DNA of 40,130 bases, taken from the NCBI GenBank assembly GCA_002344785.1, contig DDUL01000046.1, positions 1-40,130 of the forward strand. The letters are read 5' to 3'. Source of the DNA: Bdellovibrionaceae bacterium UBA2339. Its GTDB lineage: Bacteria > Bdellovibrionota > Bdellovibrionia > Bdellovibrionales > JAMPXM01. Positions 25,877 to 33,939 of the stretch are shown here, piece after piece (position 1 is the stretch's first letter; each line of letters begins with the position of its first letter). Below the pieces are notes generated by a model that saw nothing but the letters and a program-made list of their open reading frames with translations, searched no databases and had not been told where the DNA came from. Made by a program: the position numbers and the translations under genes.

Positions 25877-26422
25877 TTAGATCGTCAAGCCGGAAATGCC
25901 AAACACCGGGTCTCGGCTCCAAGGCGCGCTGACAATTTCACTGGAAAGGCCCATGAGTCTCTGATGCCAATCGCGAGCTCTGCGCGCACCAAGGCCGCGC
26001 ACTTCGAACTCGCCCTCCAAATAGTCATGCTCGTCTTCACGAAGGCCGTACACCACCCAAGAGAGTGATCGAGGAATCTCATAGCCTCGATCTCCCATCA
26101 GCGGACTTGAGGCTTCTAGGCCGTCCACCACCAATGCATCCCATTTTCCCCAGCGGAGCAGTTCACGGAATTGTCGCCGCAGCTCTTCATTGTGAGCCCT
26201 AAAGAACAACACTGGCTCCACCCCGTGAGACTTGAGTCGAAAGCCCGTCGGGGCCGTCGATTCGATCACCTCGCGCACGACGTCCGTCTCTTCGACGCCG
26301 TATTGAAGGCGATGCGGATTCATGATGAACAAGTCGGCTCGGGTCACGCCTTTGAGCCACTTGGGCCATTCAATGCATTTCTGATTGGGAGATACCGTGG
26401 TGAGAAGAAGTATGTTGCTCAT
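25877..26422 (-). CDS. Hypothetical protein
   Basis: About 181 residues from the ATG at 26422 (a GTG at 26479 is also open, giving 200). MSNILLLTTVSPNQKC could be a short hydrophobic N-terminal strand. The rest has an alpha/beta pattern: ADLFIMNPHRLQYGV, VEPVLFFRAHNEELRR, WDALVVDGLE, SLSWVVYGLREDEHDYLEGEFEVRG. No family is recognised. It lies directly upstream of the chloride channel gene, possibly in one operon. Confidence 0.55.
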   Translation of the reverse strand: MSNILLLTTVSPNQKCIEWPKWLKGVTRADLFIMNPHRLQYGVEETDVVREVIESTAPTGFRLKSHGVEPVLFFRAHNEELRRQFRELLRWGKWDALVVDGLEASSPLMGDRGYEIPRSLSWVVYGLREDEHDYLEGEFEVRGLGARRARDWHQRLMGLSSEIVSAPWSRDPVFGISGLTI

Positions 26423-26548
26423 GAGGACTAGTTTCGCATCTGAACTTGCGAAGAAGTCGCATCGCCGACGTTTGCTCACATTTGCAGATGAAATTGAGAC
26501 GTCGGCTCAACTTGACCCACACCGTCTGATTATGAGATCGACACTTTC

Positions 26549-26794
26549 ATGCGAATACTCGCCGAGTACCCCCAAGCTGATTTTCGTTTCGTTTTATTCA
26601 CGGCCAACGACAAATGGATCGTCAAAGCCGAGGCCGGCGCTTGCGAGCAGATCTACAAATTTCCGCAGCTCGAAGTGTCGCGCGACGAGGTCGAGGCCTG
26701 GCTGCAACACGAGTCTGGGCGGGCTTGGCGCGAAAGCGTCAGACTTCGCTTTCACGATATGCATGCCAGTCTCAACTTATTGGCGCCAGGCTGA
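26549..26794 (+). CDS. Small hypothetical protein
   Basis: 81 residues: MRILAEYPQADFRFVLFTANDKWIV... AWRESVRLRFHDMHASLNLL. The composition is protein-like with an alpha/beta pattern, without signal peptide or recognised motif. No clear ribosome binding site. It is divergent from the hypothetical gene at 25877-26422 and ends 22 bases before the convergent PhoD-like gene. Moderate doubt that it is real. Confidence 0.45.
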   Translation: MRILAEYPQADFRFVLFTANDKWIVKAEAGACEQIYKFPQLEVSRDEVEAWLQHESGRAWRESVRLRFHDMHASLNLLAPG

Positions 26795-26815
26795 GCGAGT
26801 TCAACTCCAGCTGGC

Positions 26816-28237
26816 TCACCGACGAATGCGGTCCTTGAACTGAAAGTACTCGGTTTGATCACGCCCCAAGCACCTCAATTCGAGCGAAACTTCACGACCG
26901 TCGGCGGAGGGTGTCCAAGTCGTCAAACAAAAGTTGTTTCTCGACGTGGATTCAAGACGGCGTGGGTTACTCGATCTGTACTGTTGGCCGACGAAGGTGC
27001 GGGAGTGAATCGCGCTGGAGGTGATCTCAAGAGTTTCATACCCCATCAGCGACGACTCCAGACGCATGATCTCACTAAAGTGGACATCACCTGAGACCAA
27101 CACCATGGGCGCATTGCTCTGTTGTCCGGCTTGCATCAGGCGCTGAAGCTGTGAGCGCGCGTAACGCTCGACACTCTCCGCCCCAATCAAATAGTCGCCA
27201 AAAAACTGCTGTCCGCACACCAGCACCAGCGGCCGAGTCGCACTTTGAATCTCGCGCTCCGCCCAGAGCAAATCGTCTTCTGAAAACACACGCCCTGCGC
27301 GCGCATCCAAAGCACTGCGACCATCCAACATAAGAAACTTAAGTCCGCCAATTTCCATTGCGAAACTTCGACCAGGAGAACGTGTCAGTCCTTGCACGTC
27401 ATCAAAGCCGAACATCGCATCGAAGAATTCGCCCGCTGGCTTCAAGCGCGGATTGCGAACGTTGGAGTCGTTCTCGGCCAAGTCGTGATCGTCCCAATTC
27501 ACCAGCGTGGGCACGAGCTTGTTCCAACGGAACACGTCCAGCATGCGTCGCGTGGTCACATGCCGGTCCCACATGCCATCGATCGTGCCGCTGGAGCGCT
27601 GATCGACATAGCAAAGATCGCCGTTGAAAATCATCAGTTCGGGTTCGCTCTCAGCGACGGCGGCCCACATCGCACCCTGATCGTTCACGTAGCGATCGTT
27701 CATACAAGAAATCAAGGCGGTCCTAAGCGGTGCCGCAGGCGAAGTCGCCAGCGTTTTGAATTCACGGCGATCCAAAACGCCAGATCGCACGCCCGCCTGA
27801 TCCACACGTTCAATTTCCAAGCGGCAAGACGCCCCGGCCTGCAATCCGTCAATCCACACGTGATCACTGAGCCAGCCCGAGGCCGCCACGCCACGACGGC
27901 GAGTCGCCCAGAATTCTCGTCTCGCACCGGCGGCATCGATCACCACATACTTGCAGGTGGCATCGGTCGGCGTGAGCACGTGCAACTGCGTTTCCGTCGC
28001 CGAGGTAGCGCCTTGAAGTATCGGAAAAAATCCGGTCACTCGCGGAGCCGTCGAAGCGGCGATGGATGGCGTGACCGAGGGCGCGCGCCCTGGACGCCGA
28101 GGCGGCCAGGCTTCACGCGCGCTGCGCGCTTTGGCCGCACTCATGCTGAACGTGGCCAAGCCCAACGCTGAAGTTTTCAAAAACAAAGATGATGAACGCA
28201 AGAATGCGCGGCGAGATTCGCCGTCGTCTTGAAGCAT
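26816..28237 (-). CDS. Tat-exported PhoD-like metallophosphatase
   Basis: About 473 residues. The N-terminus has the twin-arginine signal ESRRAFLRSSSLFL followed by a hydrophobic stretch and an Ala-rich end, so it is exported folded. The PhoD-like plan follows: an N-terminal beta domain (about 70-165) and then the metal-binding motifs FNGDLCYVD, VNWDDHDLAEND and VSGDVHFSE, with MLDGRSALDAR between. PhoD-type enzymes are Ca2+/Fe3+ phosphodiesterases or alkaline phosphatases outside the inner membrane. The ATG at 28237 is preferred: an AGGGGGG element lies 3 bases upstream, and the longer frame from 28279 precedes the Tat signal. A degenerate palindrome lies about 76 bases upstream. Confidence 0.86.
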   Translation of the reverse strand: MLQDDGESRRAFLRSSSLFLKTSALGLATFSMSAAKARSAREAWPPRRPGRAPSVTPSIAASTAPRVTGFFPILQGATSATETQLHVLTPTDATCKYVVIDAAGARREFWATRRRGVAASGWLSDHVWIDGLQAGASCRLEIERVDQAGVRSGVLDRREFKTLATSPAAPLRTALISCMNDRYVNDQGAMWAAVAESEPELMIFNGDLCYVDQRSSGTIDGMWDRHVTTRRMLDVFRWNKLVPTLVNWDDHDLAENDSNVRNPRLKPAGEFFDAMFGFDDVQGLTRSPGRSFAMEIGGLKFLMLDGRSALDARAGRVFSEDDLLWAEREIQSATRPLVLVCGQQFFGDYLIGAESVERYARSQLQRLMQAGQQSNAPMVLVSGDVHFSEIMRLESSLMGYETLEITSSAIHSRTFVGQQYRSSNPRRLESTSRNNFCLTTWTPSADGREVSLELRCLGRDQTEYFQFKDRIRR

Positions 28238-28312
28238 AGACCCCCCTCTGGCTTCTGCCTCACACGCAGCGAAGCTCACCCGGGGCCGAGGGGTCCGTCA
28301 ATCACTGCCCCA

Positions 28313-28325
28313 CCTCAGAACGAGA
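28313..28325 (-). promoter_or_regulatory. Degenerate copy of the recurring palindrome
   Basis: CCTCA-GAA-CGAGA, two bases off TCTCA-N3-TGAGA, between the PhoD-like gene and the gene upstream of it. Confidence 0.3.
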
Positions 28326-28361
28326 GCGCGGGGCGTTATTTACCAGAAGGGGTTATCGAAA

Positions 28362-29789
28362 TCAGTGAGAGCGGCGCGCCGTCGCGCTTGTGTCCTCGCC
28401 ATTTCGGAGAATTTTTACTCCGGAACGCAATTTCACCTCGCCCTGGCGGAAAATCATGATCTCAGCCGTGCCGCTAATGTCGAGCAAGAATTCGTTGCCT
28501 CGACGAACCAACATGCGCACGCGATCCAAGTAGCTGGGATTGAACTCGGCATCCCAAACTCGCGCCACCAACTGATCCATTTCGAGTTCACCGGACTCCG
28601 CAAGCGCGGCCAAGAGCCGCTCGAGAGTTTGGCGTCTCGACATCTCAGCACTTCGATGACCGCAAGTCAGCGTGTGTGCTTTCAGATCCAACTCGATTTG
28701 CACACCCGACTCTTCAATGGCTTCGCCAGCACGCTGAAACCAAGTTTGTCGAGCCGCGCGATCCAGGCGCTCAATCAGTAGCGCAAATTGATGTCGAAGT
28801 AGCTCGCGGCGTTCCGCATTGGTCTCAAGTCGGAGGCTCGCGGCCAAGAGCTTCAGCCAACTTGCCGGGCTGACACCCCGTGAAAGTCCGATCAAGTGTC
28901 CAGGATCGACACTCTTTTCATCCAGCAGCTGTTGCAGTCGGCGCTCATAGGCATTGAAGTTCTCAGGCTTCATGCGCCAGTTTTGAATCCCGCGCGCAAG
29001 AAGCAACTGCGCTGGACGACCTGCTGCCAACTCCATCTCGATGGCGTCAAAGAAAATCAGGCGTCGCTCGTGATCCGGCAAGTCTTCGCGAGCCATCAGC
29101 TTTTCAAGTCGAGCCAAAGATTGCGCCGGCCCCACCAACACATGCTCGGCAAGAATGAGCGCGTGCTCAATTTCAAGAAAGAGATCTCGAACCTCAAGGC
29201 CTTCGATCGCGTGAAGAAGTTGCGTGTAGACTTCGCTCAAGCCGCGCTTCATTCCTGAAACAGATCGAGCGCGAATGATTTGCGATAAGAGGGCCGTCAC
29301 AAAACCTTCGGTGGCGCGCTGACCCGTGGTCGCTTCGTGGCGCTTCACTTCTTCCAATGCGGCCTCGTAAAGTTCGATGCCCTTTGGAATGTCGCCTTCT
29401 TCTTCACGAAACTTTGCCAGGTCATAGAGAACTCGCGCACGGCCTTCGGGCGTGAGCATCGGTCGAGCGCGTTCAAACTCCGCCTCAAGTTCGCTCACCG
29501 CACGCAACCATCGGTCCATGTGACCCGCGAGGTAATGCGAGCTGGCCAGATCTTGCAACAGCGAAACATGATTTCCGTATTTGGCTTTGGTGACCTCAAA
29601 GACTTTTGCCGCTTCGTGAAATCGACCCGCCGCCATGGCGAGCCGACCTTCCCAGTAACCTGTAATGCGATGTTCAACCGGGCTCGCGGGAGCGAGCGCA
29701 CGCCACTTCGACTCTGCTTCAGTCAAACGACCCAGCACATAATCGCGGCGAATCGCTTGCGACATTTCGACAAAGTCTTTCCGCTCCAT
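28362..29789 (-). CDS. TPR protein with C-terminal winged-helix domain
   Basis: About 475 residues, cytoplasmic. The N-terminal 350 residues are helical repeats of TPR type (AAKVFEVTKAKYGNHVSLLQDLASSHYLAG, RARVLYDLAKFREEEGDIPKGIELYEAAL). The C-terminal 100 (LTCGHRSAEMSRRQTLERLLAALA..., DQLVARVWDAEF, YLDRVRMLVRRGNEFL) resemble a winged-helix DNA-binding domain like that of OmpR/SARP regulators, here at the C-terminus. It is probably a transcription regulator sensing through TPR contacts. The start at 29789 has AGGAGA 6 bases upstream; a longer frame to 29900 overlaps the upstream gene and is unlikely. The gap to the exported protein gene upstream is only 20 bases, so they are probably co-transcribed. 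Confidence 0.7.
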   Translation of the reverse strand: MERKDFVEMSQAIRRDYVLGRLTEAESKWRALAPASPVEHRITGYWEGRLAMAAGRFHEAAKVFEVTKAKYGNHVSLLQDLASSHYLAGHMDRWLRAVSELEAEFERARPMLTPEGRARVLYDLAKFREEEGDIPKGIELYEAALEEVKRHEATTGQRATEGFVTALLSQIIRARSVSGMKRGLSEVYTQLLHAIEGLEVRDLFLEIEHALILAEHVLVGPAQSLARLEKLMAREDLPDHERRLIFFDAIEMELAAGRPAQLLLARGIQNWRMKPENFNAYERRLQQLLDEKSVDPGHLIGLSRGVSPASWLKLLAASLRLETNAERRELLRHQFALLIERLDRAARQTWFQRAGEAIEESGVQIELDLKAHTLTCGHRSAEMSRRQTLERLLAALAESGELEMDQLVARVWDAEFNPSYLDRVRMLVRRGNEFLLDISGTAEIMIFRQGEVKLRSGVKILRNGEDTSATARRSH

Positions 29790-29809
29790 ATTCCGTCTCC
29801 TCGTGTGCC

Positions 29810-31174
29810 TCAGGGAGGCAAGCGTCCTGTACCTGGCGAAGGTCCATCGCTTCGCGAGCGATTGGCGTTGGTCAATTCTGGTTCGACAAGGAACAAACAA
29901 GCATCTTGCCCGCGGCCACCCGCAGAGCCGATGCTTTCATCCGTGCGCTCTTGTTGAAAGTGCAAACCGTCCAGGCCGCGCAAGGCCTCGCGGGCTCGGG
30001 CCGCTTCTTGCCGAGCCTGATCTGCGGTCAGGGCCTCGCAAGTCTGACTGCCGTTTTGAAAAATTCTTGTGGAGGGCGCGAGCATCTCGGCCATCTGCCC
30101 CACCACTTCACGGCAGCTCGCTTCGTCGCGAATTTGCGAGATCATGCGGCGAAGACGCAAACTTCGCTCATCGCGGGCTTGTGGATTGGCCTGCTGGAGG
30201 ATTCGCTCTTCGACACGATAAGCGCGAATTGCAGCGAAGGCCGGCCCCAGCAGAGGATGCGAACTCAAAACTTGGCGCGCTCGCTCCGGATCATTGGCGC
30301 GCAAGCTCGCATCCATCGAAATTCCGTATTCGTAATCCGCCTTCGCGTCGAGATGCACCGCCAGCTCGTGGGCCGCAATTCGAATCGCAGCTTCTTCTGT
30401 CAGTCCTTCAGGTGGAACGAAGATGGTGAGGTTGCGTCCCGCAGACCAACTTTCCACCACATGTCCGCGAGGCGCCCGCACAAAGTCGATCGTCCGAGGC
30501 ATATCGTACTGGCCTGCGATCTCGGGTCGACTCATTTGTCGCACAAATTCACGAAGCTGCTGAGAGCTGAGATTTCGCGGCAGCGGCGTGCTCATCGCGT
30601 TGTACGACTCACCACAGGTGTTGGCGATCGGCTCGCGCGCGGGAGTATCCAAACGAATCCAAGTTTCGCCCGCGACATCTCGTGTTTCACACTCACGCTG
30701 CTGCGCTCGCAAGCGGTCGGAGCTGACACCTGTCAATCGCATCACGTCGGTCGAGGGCGCCATGCGATGACAAATCGCTCGACCGACATTGGTTGAAGTG
30801 AAGATCTTTTCGTAAGCTTCGCGCATACGCGCGTACTCGGCCGTCGCCCCTGACTGCATGGGCGGATGCAATCTCTCCGTTCCGCAACTTGCGACTTGAA
30901 AGCCTCTCGTCAAACTCATGGTGGGAGTTCGAGTCGCAGGCGCGGTCTGCGCCATCGCCGGTGATGAAGTGAAGATCGCAAGCAGAGTCGCCAGCGCGGA
31001 TCGCCATGGCTTGCGAGTTGATGCTTCCGAAACTTGAGAAGCTTGAGAAGTTTGCGATGCGATTTGCGCGGTTGAAACCATTTGCACAGCTTGAACAGTT
31101 GGCGCAGGACGATTCATCGCCTTCGCTTGAAAGCGCCGAATCAGATTTCTTGTGTTCCAACTCAAGTTCGACAT
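29810..31174 (-). CDS. Large exported protein, unknown, with HELAVH motif
   Basis: 454 residues. A 53-residue polar N-terminus rich in Gln/Ser/Thr (TAQIASQTSQASQVSEAST) precedes the hydrophobic signal RSALATLLAIFTSSPAMAQ with a clear cleavage site. The mature protein has six or more cysteines, and AAIRIAAHELAVHLDAKADYE around residue 269. That stretch resembles a zinc peptidase helix but has H-E-x-x-x-H spacing, one residue more than HExxH, so enzymatic function is uncertain. The C-terminus ends in a disordered Arg/Ser/Gly/Pro-rich tail. AGGGG lies 7 bases before the ATG. It is followed by the TPR/winged-helix gene. Confidence 0.65.
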   Translation of the reverse strand: MSNLSWNTRNLIRRFQAKAMNRPAPTVQAVQMVSTAQIASQTSQASQVSEASTRKPWRSALATLLAIFTSSPAMAQTAPATRTPTMSLTRGFQVASCGTERLHPPMQSGATAEYARMREAYEKIFTSTNVGRAICHRMAPSTDVMRLTGVSSDRLRAQQRECETRDVAGETWIRLDTPAREPIANTCGESYNAMSTPLPRNLSSQQLREFVRQMSRPEIAGQYDMPRTIDFVRAPRGHVVESWSAGRNLTIFVPPEGLTEEAAIRIAAHELAVHLDAKADYEYGISMDASLRANDPERARQVLSSHPLLGPAFAAIRAYRVEERILQQANPQARDERSLRLRRMISQIRDEASCREVVGQMAEMLAPSTRIFQNGSQTCEALTADQARQEAARAREALRGLDGLHFQQERTDESIGSAGGRGQDACLFLVEPELTNANRSRSDGPSPGTGRLPP

Positions 31175-31307
31175 GACGATCCCCTAATGTTGAACTGCCT
31201 TAAGTCGTGTCGGCAGCTTGTGCGTGGTTACCGTGAGTCTCCGTCGTCCTCGCCCTGACTCGAATATAGGGAGCAAAGCCGAGGCCGTGAGACAGGGCGC
31301 TTGGGAC

Positions 31308-31335
31308 TGAGACAATTCTGATCTCAAAGTGAGAT
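31308..31335 (-). promoter_or_regulatory. Palindromic operator ATCTCA-AAG-TGAGAT with adjacent half-site
   Basis: 31321-31335 has perfect 6-base arms. TGAGACAATT at 31308-31317 adds a half-site next to it. They lie about 150 bases upstream of the large exported protein (start 31174). Confidence 0.5.
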
Positions 31336-31523
31336 TTCTCTTGGTCTTTGATGACTTAGCTAGCCTACCCGGTGTCTCAAACCGAAGCTCCAAGAAGAAA
31401 CACTGTCCATTCTTTGGTCGGGTGTTAGCCGAAAAACAGCACGAAAATTCGCAGAATTTCCGAAATCACGTTCCTCGATGTTCCATGCGTAAAAATCCAG
31501 ACACCTGTAGTTTCAATCCTGTC

Positions 31524-31631
31524 AGTACGGTGGACTCGGAATAAAAAACGAGGGCGGGACCACACCGCCGTATTGATAGGGCCCGGTTGCCTACACGACC
31601 TGGGTGGCAGGGCCCGACTTTCTTTGTTTTT
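31524..31631 (+). ncRNA. Structured RNA candidate, unit 1
   Basis: A stem of 10 pairs (31524-31533 with 31565-31574, two of them G-U) encloses a conserved core. The core holds a small hairpin CTCG(GAATAAAAAA)CGAG and then GGCGGGACCACA. After a short linker comes a second hairpin with GGGCCC arms (31579-31584 and 31610-31615) and the loop sequence CACGACCT, then a T-rich run ending in TTTTT at 31631. The 33-base core (31533-31565) is identical to that of unit 2, while the enclosing stem differs in sequence but pairs in the same register. The strand is inferred from the T-run after the hairpin. Confidence 0.65.
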
Positions 31632-31640
31632 AAAAAATCT

Positions 31641-31742
31641 GTCGCTGTGACTCGGAATAAAAAACGAGGGCGGGACCACACACAGCGACGGGTGACGAGC
31701 CCGATCATCGCCACGACCTCGATGATCGGGCTCAAATTTTTT
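31641..31742 (+). ncRNA. Structured RNA candidate, unit 2
   Basis: GTCGCTGTG (31641-31649) pairs perfectly with CACAGCGAC (31681-31689), enclosing the same 33-base core as unit 1 (31649-31681). A 14-pair hairpin with the shared CACGACCT loop and a T-run follows. Distance from core to shared loop is 30 bases, against 28 in unit 1. Known classes I compared by memory (c-di-GMP, guanidine-II, preQ1, glycine, fluoride) do not match. It could be a riboswitch-like leader or a pair of small RNAs. Confidence 0.65.
31697..31742 (+). terminator. Strong hairpin plus T-run closing unit 2
   Basis: A perfect 14-base stem (31697-31710 with 31720-31733), a 9-base loop including CACGACCT, then AAA and six T. 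It is a canonical intrinsic terminator for plus-strand transcription. Confidence 0.85.
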
Positions 31743-32058
31743 GCGCCAAATCTCACGACCGCAAACATCACCACGACAACTCACAACCGATTCGCTCCCT
31801 TCTCAGCCCGACATGATCGCAGTGACCAAATCACGCGCACGAACTCAGCAAAGCGCCCTGAATCGTCACTTTCATCCGTCTATTTGGAAATGGCTTCATA
31901 CCGGCTTCGGTCCAAAGCTTGCCCCAGAAATGGCGTTTATCTCGCGCCTGAAATTCGCGTTGGATCCCTGATTGGCTGATTGTGGCGTTGCACATCGGGA
32001 CTCTTATATTGAGAGGACTTGGTGATGCTTGAAACGTCCAATGTCCTGAGGAGTACTT

Positions 32059-33939
32059 ATGTTTCATTGGCTCGCGTTCAAAGGCTCAGCTTCTGAAGTG
32101 AATTCCATTGTGAACTCAATTGTGAATTCAATTACGAACTCGAGTCGAACTCGCCATGAGCTTTCAAAACGCCTCGGGATCAGCGCCGCGGCCTTGGTGT
32201 TTGGAGTTGCAGGCTTAGCGTCAGCGCAAGCGCCGACACAAAGACCCGGCGAGCCCTTGGCGCTTCGTCCACCTGAAGCGACGGCCGGTCAAGTTGCAGG
32301 TCAAAGTCAGGGCTTGGCCGCGACCGCAGATATTCGACCAACTCTGTTTCAATTGATGCAAAGAAATCAGGCGCAAGTGGTCGGAGCCCTGGCGGTCGAG
32401 ACTTCACTCATTCGGCCTCTCTACGTCGCCGCACGCGCACTTCCGGATCGCCCACTCTTTGTCATTCGAAACACGCTCGGAACTTATCAACTCACCGTTG
32501 AAGGCAATCAAGTTTTAGCGCTGATCCAAGATGCAGCTTCGCGTGGTCTTCAAACTGAAGATTATTGGAACGCGCGCCTCACGGAACTGCACAAATTCGC
32601 TGTCGTCGGCGAGTTGCCGGCCAATGACGCTCTCGAAATGGAACTCAGTCTGGCCCAGGGCCTGGTGCGCTTGGCCTCACATGCGGCTCATGGCCGCGTC
32701 GACCCAAAACTCGTCGATGACGAAACAGATCTCACACGTCGACCATTTCGCGAATACGAAACTCTGGCCGCAGGACTTCAGCGCGGTCAACTTCAGGCCG
32801 CCCTCGATGAGCTCGAGCCGAAGCATCTGGCTTATCGACGCTTGCGAGATCTGCTCAAGTCACTTCGCGAAGCGCCGGCCGCACGCTTTCGGGCTCTGGA
32901 CTCGCGCGAAGTCATTCGTCCTGGCGTCACACATCGGGTGCTGCCACAAATTCGCCAGCGCCTTGCCGACCTAGGCTACGGCAGCGGAAGTCCCGCGGAG
33001 TTGACTTCAAATGTTTACGACCCCGCCTTGGTCGCAATCGTTCAGGATTTCCAAACACGTCATAAACTTGAGCCAGACGGCGTGATCGGCCCGCGCGCCT
33101 TCGCCGCCCTCAACACGCCACTCGCACAACGCATTCAACAAGTTCGCGTGAACATGGAACGTTGGCGCTGGATGCCCAACTCACTCGCTCCACGCCACGT
33201 GTTTGTGAACACGGCTCATCAAGAACTCGCCGCGATCGAAGGCGATCGCGAAGTGTTGCGCATGAAGACCGTCAACGGTCGAGTCCTCCGTCGCACGCCC
33301 ACGCTCATCGATCGCTTCACCGATGTGCGCTTGAATCCCTACTGGAGCGCGCCGGCCTCGATTGCCGCAAAAGACTTGGTTCCAAAGTTCGCCACCAATC
33401 TTCGCGAAGCCCAGGAGCTTGGCATTCGCGTCTTTGATTTGCGCGGCCAAGAGGTCGATCCGACACGGGTCAACTGGCGGCAGTTCAGCATTCAACATTT
33501 GCCTTTCTATTTCCGTCAGGATCCTGGCCCGCACAACTCTCTGGGCCAAGTGAAGTTCAATCTCACCAACTCGCGAGCCATCTACCTCCACGACACTCCT
33601 CATCGCGAAGATTTCCCAAAAACGGTGCGACAGTTCTCATCTGGCTGCATCCGCCTTGAAGATCCGCTCCGCTTCGCTCTGTATCTGTTGCGCGATCAAC
33701 CCGAGTGGACGCCCGAGCGTATTCAGCAGTTCTGGGCCAAGCCGCTTGAAAATCCTGACTTCAAAATTGATCTTCGCGAGCAGGTTCCCGTCTATATCGG
33801 CTTTTTCACCGTAGAAGTTCCTGTTGAAGGCGGACTGAATCGGGTGAAGTTCGCTCCGGACTCCTACGGCCAAGATGGACGAATCCTGCAACTCATGCAG
33901 CCCCTCAATGTGAACGCCGGAGGCCAAAGTGAATTCTAA
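32059..33939 (+). CDS. L,D-transpeptidase, YcbB type
   Basis: 626 residues. A 40-residue N-terminal extension with VNSIVNSIVNSITNS repeats precedes the hydrophobic signal ISAALVFGVAGLASAQ-like segment and cleavage site. The mature enzyme has the scaffold region (about 90-270), a peptidoglycan-binding repeat (LPQIRQRLADLGYG... VQDFQTRHKLEPDGVIGPRA, about 295-355) and the catalytic YkuD domain with YLHDTP (H511) and FSSGCIRL (C530). It forms 3-3 cross-links in peptidoglycan in the periplasm and resists most beta-lactams. GAGGAG lies 6 bases before the ATG. The next gene overlaps its end by 11 bases, indicating coupling. The long gene-free region with RNA-like units lies upstream. Confidence 0.93.
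   Translation: MFHWLAFKGSASEVNSIVNSIVNSITNSSRTRHELSKRLGISAAALVFGVAGLASAQAPTQRPGEPLALRPPEATAGQVAGQSQGLAATADIRPTLFQLMQRNQAQVVGALAVETSLIRPLYVAARALPDRPLFVIRNTLGTYQLTVEGNQVLALIQDAASRGLQTEDYWNARLTELHKFAVVGELPANDALEMELSLAQGLVRLASHAAHGRVDPKLVDDETDLTRRPFREYETLAAGLQRGQLQAALDELEPKHLAYRRLRDLLKSLREAPAARFRALDSREVIRPGVTHRVLPQIRQRLADLGYGSGSPAELTSNVYDPALVAIVQDFQTRHKLEPDGVIGPRAFAALNTPLAQRIQQVRVNMERWRWMPNSLAPRHVFVNTAHQELAAIEGDREVLRMKTVNGRVLRRTPTLIDRFTDVRLNPYWSAPASIAAKDLVPKFATNLREAQELGIRVFDLRGQEVDPTRVNWRQFSIQHLPFYFRQDPGPHNSLGQVKFNLTNSRAIYLHDTPHREDFPKTVRQFSSGCIRLEDPLRFALYLLRDQPEWTPERIQQFWAKPLENPDFKIDLREQVPVYIGFFTVEVPVEGGLNRVKFAPDSYGQDGRILQLMQPLNVNAGGQSEF

Larger units (their letters stand above)
31175..32058. other. 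Gene-free region of 884 bases with structured RNA candidates
   Basis: Contains a cluster of palindrome-related sites (31306-31335 and GTCTCAAAC at 31374), the two tandem RNA-like units (31524-31742) and the leader of the L,D-transpeptidase gene. Between 31743 and about 32000 I see no gene with coding character. TATATT at 32005-32010 may be the -10 element for the gene at 32059. Confidence 0.55.

Noticed and set aside
31533..31681. Two copies of a 33-base direct repeat as a minimal CRISPR array
   Set aside because: Only two copies with 83 bases between them, hairpins and T-runs in the 'spacer', and no cas gene nearby.
31594..31719. Guanidine-II (mini-ykkC) riboswitch because of ACG-containing loops
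   Set aside because: The loops are not the short ACGR closed by C-G pairs, the hairpins are about 120 bases apart and the neighbouring genes are unrelated to guanidine.
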